A DNA stretch of 47,605 nt. It comes from Clostridia bacterium (GTDB lineage Bacteria; Bacillota; Clostridia; TANB77; CAG-508). The position numbers were made by a program, and so were the translations under genes. The notes under the pieces were generated by a model, which saw only the letters and a program-made list of their open reading frames with translations, had not been told where the DNA came from and made no database searches. The stretch is from contig JAAWKA010000011.1 in the NCBI GenBank assembly GCA_022797145.1, positions 1 through 47,605 on the forward strand, read 5' to 3'. Below are positions 44,529 through 47,605 of this stretch, in pieces. Position 1 is the stretch's first letter. Each line of letters opens with the position of its first letter.

Positions 44529-44780
44529 ATGGAAGAAGATATTGAATATAAAGTAAATGAATTTGTGATTTTTTGTATAGAAGTTTTTAAAGAAGAAAAT
44601 AAACTTACAGGAAAAGAAGTGTATGAATTATTTGAAAAATATGGAGTATTAAAGTATTTACATGATGGGTATGATATGTTACATACACAAGGAGATAGAT
44701 GGCTAATGAATGATATAAATGAGTTTTTAAAGATTAGAGGATATAATGTAAAAACGGAGAAAATAAATAATATAAAGTAA
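44529..44780 (+). CDS. DUF3791 protein, probable antitoxin
   Basis: 83 residues (MEEDIEYKVNEFVIFCIEVF, KLTGKEVYELFEKYGVLKYL, then HDGYDMLHTQGDRWLMNDIN). The F-IFCIE start, K-V-Y-LF, and HDGYD-LHTQ end are DUF3791 hallmarks. The ATG lies 1 bp after the previous stop. Third gene of the DUF3990 module. Confidence 0.75.
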   Translation: MEEDIEYKVNEFVIFCIEVFKEENKLTGKEVYELFEKYGVLKYLHDGYDMLHTQGDRWLMNDINEFLKIRGYNVKTEKINNIK

Positions 44781-44795
44781 TAAATAAAATATTTA

Positions 44796-44838
44796 TAAAA
44801 CTAGAAGTTAGTAAAACTGATTTCTAGTTTATTTTTTT
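44796..44838 (+). terminator. Terminator after the DUF3990 module
   Basis: AAACTAGAA/TTCTAGTTT stem with a 15-nt loop and a seven-T tail. Confidence 0.75.
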
Positions 44839-45098
44839 GTGCAATTTTCTTAAAAATTATACCTTTTTAATTTCTGGTGGGCATATACATTATGAAGAAA
44901 GTTTAAGAAATTTTATAAAATTTTCCGACTTTTTAAAAATAGTTACATATACCTAGTAGAGAGATTTAAAAATTTTTTCAAAAAAGGTTACATTTAAAAT
45001 GCCATTTTGGAACTTATCTAGTAGAAGGATAAATTAGTAATAAAAATTTTTTAAATTAATAAACTTTAACAAATGATAAATGGAAAGGTATGTAAGGT
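44839..45098 (+). other. Non-coding gap with CTAGTAGA direct repeats
   Basis: No gene. CTAGTAGA plus GAT occurs at 44953 and 45018 (65 bp apart), each followed by AATTTTTT a few bases later, and GTTACAT at 44942 and 44988. These may be regulatory or accessory recombination sites upstream of the small ORF and recombinase. I see no promoter that fits strongly. Confidence 0.4.
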
Positions 45099-45257
45099 TT
45101 GAAAGAAAAAAGTAAAGTTATAGATTATCTATTAAATACAAAAAATCCATATACACTAAAAATGCATAATATGAATATAGAGATGACATATTCTAAAAGT
45201 AATAAAACTTTTGAAGAGTGTATGTTAAATATTTTAAAAGGAAAGATAGGAAAGTAA
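45099..45257 (+). CDS. Small ORF upstream of the recombinase
   Basis: 52 residues from a TTG (GGAAAGG ten bases upstream): MKEKSKVIDYLLNTKNPYTL, then KMHNMNIEMTYSKSNKTFEE and CMLNILKGKIGK. The ending (strand, SKSNKTFEEC, then a short helix) recalls short proteins that often precede large serine recombinases in clostridial elements. A role in recombination direction or regulation is a guess. Confidence 0.5.
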   Translation: MKEKSKVIDYLLNTKNPYTLKMHNMNIEMTYSKSNKTFEECMLNILKGKIGK

Positions 45258-45315
45258 AATTGCTTCGCAATTTTGCATACTGAAACTGTAACAAATAAAT
45301 TTTAACAGTTTCAGT
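45256..45315 (+). promoter_or_regulatory. Two hairpins upstream of the recombinase
   Basis: AAAATTGC/GCAATTTT with loop TTC (45256-45274) and ACTGAAACTGT (45279-45289) with ACAGTTTCAGT (45305-45315). Neither has a good T-run. They separate the small ORF from the recombinase and may control its expression. Confidence 0.5.
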
Positions 45316-45376
45316 AAAAAGGGCTGACATTTTAATTGAGCACGTTACAATATAGGCGAAAGGAGGAAAACGTTTA

Positions 45377-47090
45377 ATGGCAGGAAGAAAATCAAAGTAT
45401 TCTTCTATTGAAAATAATAGTATAAAGCATAAAATATGGTCAGTTGCACTATATATAAGGCTTTCACAAGAAGATGAAGATAATCGGCAAAGAAAAGCAA
45501 GAAAGTAATAGTGTAACAAGTCAGAAAACTTTACTAAACGAATTTATAGAAGAACATGATGATTTGATAGTTTATAATACTTATATAGATGATGGATTTA
45601 CAGGAACAGATTTTAATAGACCTTCATTTCAAAGATTACTAGAAGATATGAGAAAGGGATATATTAACTGTGTTATTGTAAAAGATTTATCAAGACTTGG
45701 AAGAAACTATATAGAAGTTGGAAATTATATAGAGCAAGTCTTTCCATTATTTAATATAAGATTTATTGCCATTAATGATTTTGTAGATAGTTTTAAAAAT
45801 CCAGCAAGCACAAATACAATTTTAGTACCATTTAAAAACTTAATAAATGATGAATACTGTAGAGACACATCAATAAAAATTAGAACATCTTTAAACGGGA
45901 AAAAGAAAAAGGGAGAATTTATAGGTGCATTTCCATCTTATGGATATATTAAAGATCCAAAAGATAAGCATAAGTTAATAATTGATGAAGTAGTAGCGGA
46001 TATAGTGAAAAAGATTTTTAATTGGAATGTCAATGAAGGACTAGGAAAGATAGCAATATGCCATAGATTAAATGATTTAGGTGTTTTAAATCCCACAGGA
46101 CATAAAAAAATAGAATTAGGTCAGAATTATAATAACTATGGAATTCAAGATAATACATATACTTGGACACCTTCAACAATACGAAATATTTTAAACAATG
46201 AAGTCTATATAGGCAATACTGTTCAAGGGAAAAGAAGAACGAAAAGCTATAAAGTACATAAAGTAGAGGTTGTTCCAAAAGAAGAATGGGTTAGAGTAGA
46301 AAATACTCATGAAGCGATAATAGATAAAGAAACCTTTGAAAAAGCACAAGAATTAAGCAAAAGAGATACAAAGGTATCTCAAAAAACAAAGGAATTATCG
46401 GTATGGGCAGGGTTTCTAAAGTGTGCAGATTGCAAAAGAGCAATGAATAAGAAAAGTAGCACAAATAAGAGTGGTAACAAGTATGAATATTATATTTGTA
46501 GCACATATAGGAAAAAATCAAATAACTTATGCACAAAACATTCTATTAAAATAGAAAAATTAGAGAAAGCAGTTTTGAAAGCTATTAATTTTCATATTGA
46601 TTTATTAATTGATATAGAAGAAATTGTAAAGCAAATAAATGATGTAGGGGCGACTAGTAGTTGCCCGAAGCAAATAAATGAGATGATAACTTCAAAACAA
46701 AATGAGATTTCCAAAATATCAAATTTCAAAAGAACTCTTTATGAAGATTGGAAAAATGAAGATATTACAAGAGAAGAATATATAGAATATAAACAAAAAT
46801 ATGAAAATGATATTGAAAGATTAAAGCAAAACATAGAAAGATTAAAAAACGAAAAACAAAAATACGAAACTCAAAGTATAAGTAGTAATGAATGGATAGA
46901 GAAATTCAAGGAGAAAGAGAGCATTACAGAACTTTCACGAGATATAATGATGGAACTAATAGATTGTATATATGTAAAAGAAAATGGAGACATAAAAATA
47001 AAGTTTAAATTTGAAGACGAATTTAAAAGGTGTTTAGAATACATAGAGAACAACAATAATGTACTAGATAAAAAATTAGTAAATTTATAA
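45377..47090 (+). CDS. Large serine recombinase with a CGG +1 frameshift at codon 37
   Basis: From the ATG at 45377 (AAAGGAGG seven to eight bases upstream): MAGRKSKYSSIENNSIKHKI, then WSVALYIRLSQEDEDN with catalytic Ser30. Then comes CGG at 45485-45487; in that frame a stop follows at 45506. Skipping the C, the next frame reads GKEKQESNSVTSQKTLLNEF and continues to 47090, total about 570 residues. Downstream: resolvase domain (IDDGFTGTDFNRPSF, KDLSRLGRNYIEVG), recombinase domain (PSYGYIKDPKDKHKLIIDE), zinc ribbon (CADCKRAM, YYICSTYRKKSNNLC) and a coiled coil. Without the shift, the long frame lacks Ser30 and would be inactive. It presumably integrated the element. Confidence 0.85.
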
Positions 47091-47111
47091 TTTTTGTGTT
47101 GTCAAAATCAC

Positions 47112-47123
47112 CCAAGGAGGTGC
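47112..47123 (+). repeat. Right attachment core (12 bp)
   Basis: CCAAGGAGGTGC, identical to the left core. Left of it is the inverted arm GTGTTGTCAAAATCACCCA (overlapping by three bases); right of it PBP coding sequence resumes. Confidence 0.85.
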
Positions 47124-47406
47124 AGTTGCAGCACCAGTAGGAGGGCAAGTTTTATCAGAAGTATTACCATATTTAGAATTAAACAAAGATAAAAAAGAAG
47201 AAATAGAAAATATAGAAGAAGTAGTAGTACCAGAAGTAAGAAATATTAATATAAAAGAAGGTATAGAAAAATTAAAAGAACAAGGATTAGAAATAGATAA
47301 TACAATAGAGGAAGATATAAATAAGGATAGTACTATAATAAAAGAACAGTTGCCAAAACCAGGAATAAAAGTAAAAAAAGGTTCTAAAATAACAATAGAA
47401 TTTTAA
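47112..47406 (+). pseudogene. SpoVD-like PBP, 3' part (end of transpeptidase domain and one PASTA repeat)
   Basis: No start of its own. From the core it reads QGGAVAAPVGGQVLSEVLPY, the end of the transpeptidase domain (paralog: HGGTVAGPVVSNILAEVLPY). A linker follows, then one PASTA repeat (VVPEVRNINIKEGIEKLKEQ to KKGSKITIEF). In frame with the 5' part once 41814-47111 is removed. The coding quality of this orphan piece (no stops) suggests that it is recent or that selection still acts on it through excision. Confidence 0.88.
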
Positions 47407-47576
47407 AATAAAAATGTAACAAAAATGAAATAAACATAAAATAAAAAAGAATATTTGTATATCCGTAAGAAAAAGCTCAATAAAGAGGAAAATATAGATA
47501 AAATATCTTGAAAAAAAGTCCGAAAAATGTTAACATATAATAGATTATATAAAAATATAAAAAATGGAGAGGTATT

Positions 47577-47605
47577 ATGAAAAAAATAAGTATATTTTTA
47601 GCAAC
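47577..47605 (+). CDS. Start of the next dcw gene (partial)
   Basis: ATG at 47577 after GGAGAGGT; only MKKISIFLA is visible before the window ends. A TTGAAA and TATAAT pair (about 47509-47541) lies upstream. mraY is a plausible identity by position and by the hydrophobic start, but this cannot be shown here. Confidence 0.5.

Larger units (their letters stand above)
41814..47111 (+). mobile_element. 5.3-kb serine-recombinase element interrupting the PBP gene
   Basis: The junctions share the 12-bp core CCAAGGAGGTGC (41814-41825 and 47112-47123). Inside, inverted arms TGGGTAATTTTAACAACAC (41827-41845) and the complement of 47096-47114 match at 17 of 19 positions, as expected for the two halves of a serine-integrase attP. 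Symmetry of the arms puts the crossover at the central GG (41821-41822). Removing 41814-47111 joins GEGGHQGG to AVAAPVGGQVLSEVLPYLEL in frame. Cargo: MurF-like ligase, folded RNA segment, DUF3990/DUF3791 module, small ORF, recombinase. Ile codons include more ATT than in the flanks. Confidence 0.9.

Overview
The window is about 47.6 kb of very AT-rich DNA from a low-GC Firmicute, most likely an anaerobic clostridial gut-type bacterium. The evidence is RNase J, MraZ/RsmH/FtsL/PBP in a dcw cluster, an LL-diaminopimelate aminotransferase route to meso-DAP, a four-subunit 2-oxoacid:ferredoxin oxidoreductase beside AdhE, a sortase, and AGGAGG-type ribosome binding sites. Housekeeping genes use ATA heavily for Ile and AGA for Arg. 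I could not identify the species.

Layout. 0-2.2 kb: RNase J. 2.2-5.9 kb: an accessory strip of small defence or toxin-antitoxin genes and relics: an AbiEi-type antitoxin relic, an intact-looking type III ToxIN-like module, an HD-domain gene with a poly-A frameshift, a short hydrophobic peptide, a DUF1016 nuclease relic and an S66 LD-carboxypeptidase. It is punctuated by three copies of an exactly 35-bp motif; a fourth copy lies at 26.5 kb beside a second, broken ToxN gene. 6.0-7.2 kb: a yybP-ykoY-type (manganese) riboswitch in front of a CaCA cation exchanger. 7.9-13.4 kb: gltX, DUF951, a small export protein, tsaC/sua5, a DnaQ-like exonuclease and an SDR. 13.6-15.9 kb: an intact class B PBP with two PASTA repeats. 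16-25.5 kb: adhE, sortase, the porCDAB operon, CCA transferase and a pilin-like surface protein. 25.7-27.3 kb: HTH regulator and ToxN relic. 27.5-29.6 kb: dapF-dapL. 29.6-34.4 kb: a TetR regulator with a heterodimeric ABC exporter. 34.5-37.4 kb: YcxB-like, LolA/GerS-like, MazF and an SRPBCC-MarR pair. 37.7 kb to the end: the dcw cluster (MraZ boxes, mraZ, rsmH, ftsL, a SpoVD-like PBP, start of the next gene).

The SpoVD-like PBP gene is split by a 5.3-kb element (41814-47111) carrying a large serine recombinase, a divergent MurF-like ligase, a DUF3990/DUF3791 toxin-antitoxin-like module and a strongly folded non-coding segment. A 12-bp core is shared by both junctions, the element ends carry inverted arms (17 of 19 bases), and precise excision would rejoin the PBP reading frame. 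The arrangement resembles skin-type elements that interrupt sporulation genes.

The most unusual signal is at the codon level. In all the intact genes I read I found no in-frame CGG codon. The only two in-frame CGG codons are codon 32 of the split PBP and codon 37 of the serine recombinase. At both, skipping exactly the C (reading GGA or GGC in the +1 frame) restores a full-length, family-typical protein. This could be a CGG-triggered +1 frameshift in a genome where CGG is unassigned or hungry, or two similar one-base insertions or sequencing errors. It deserves a genome-wide test.
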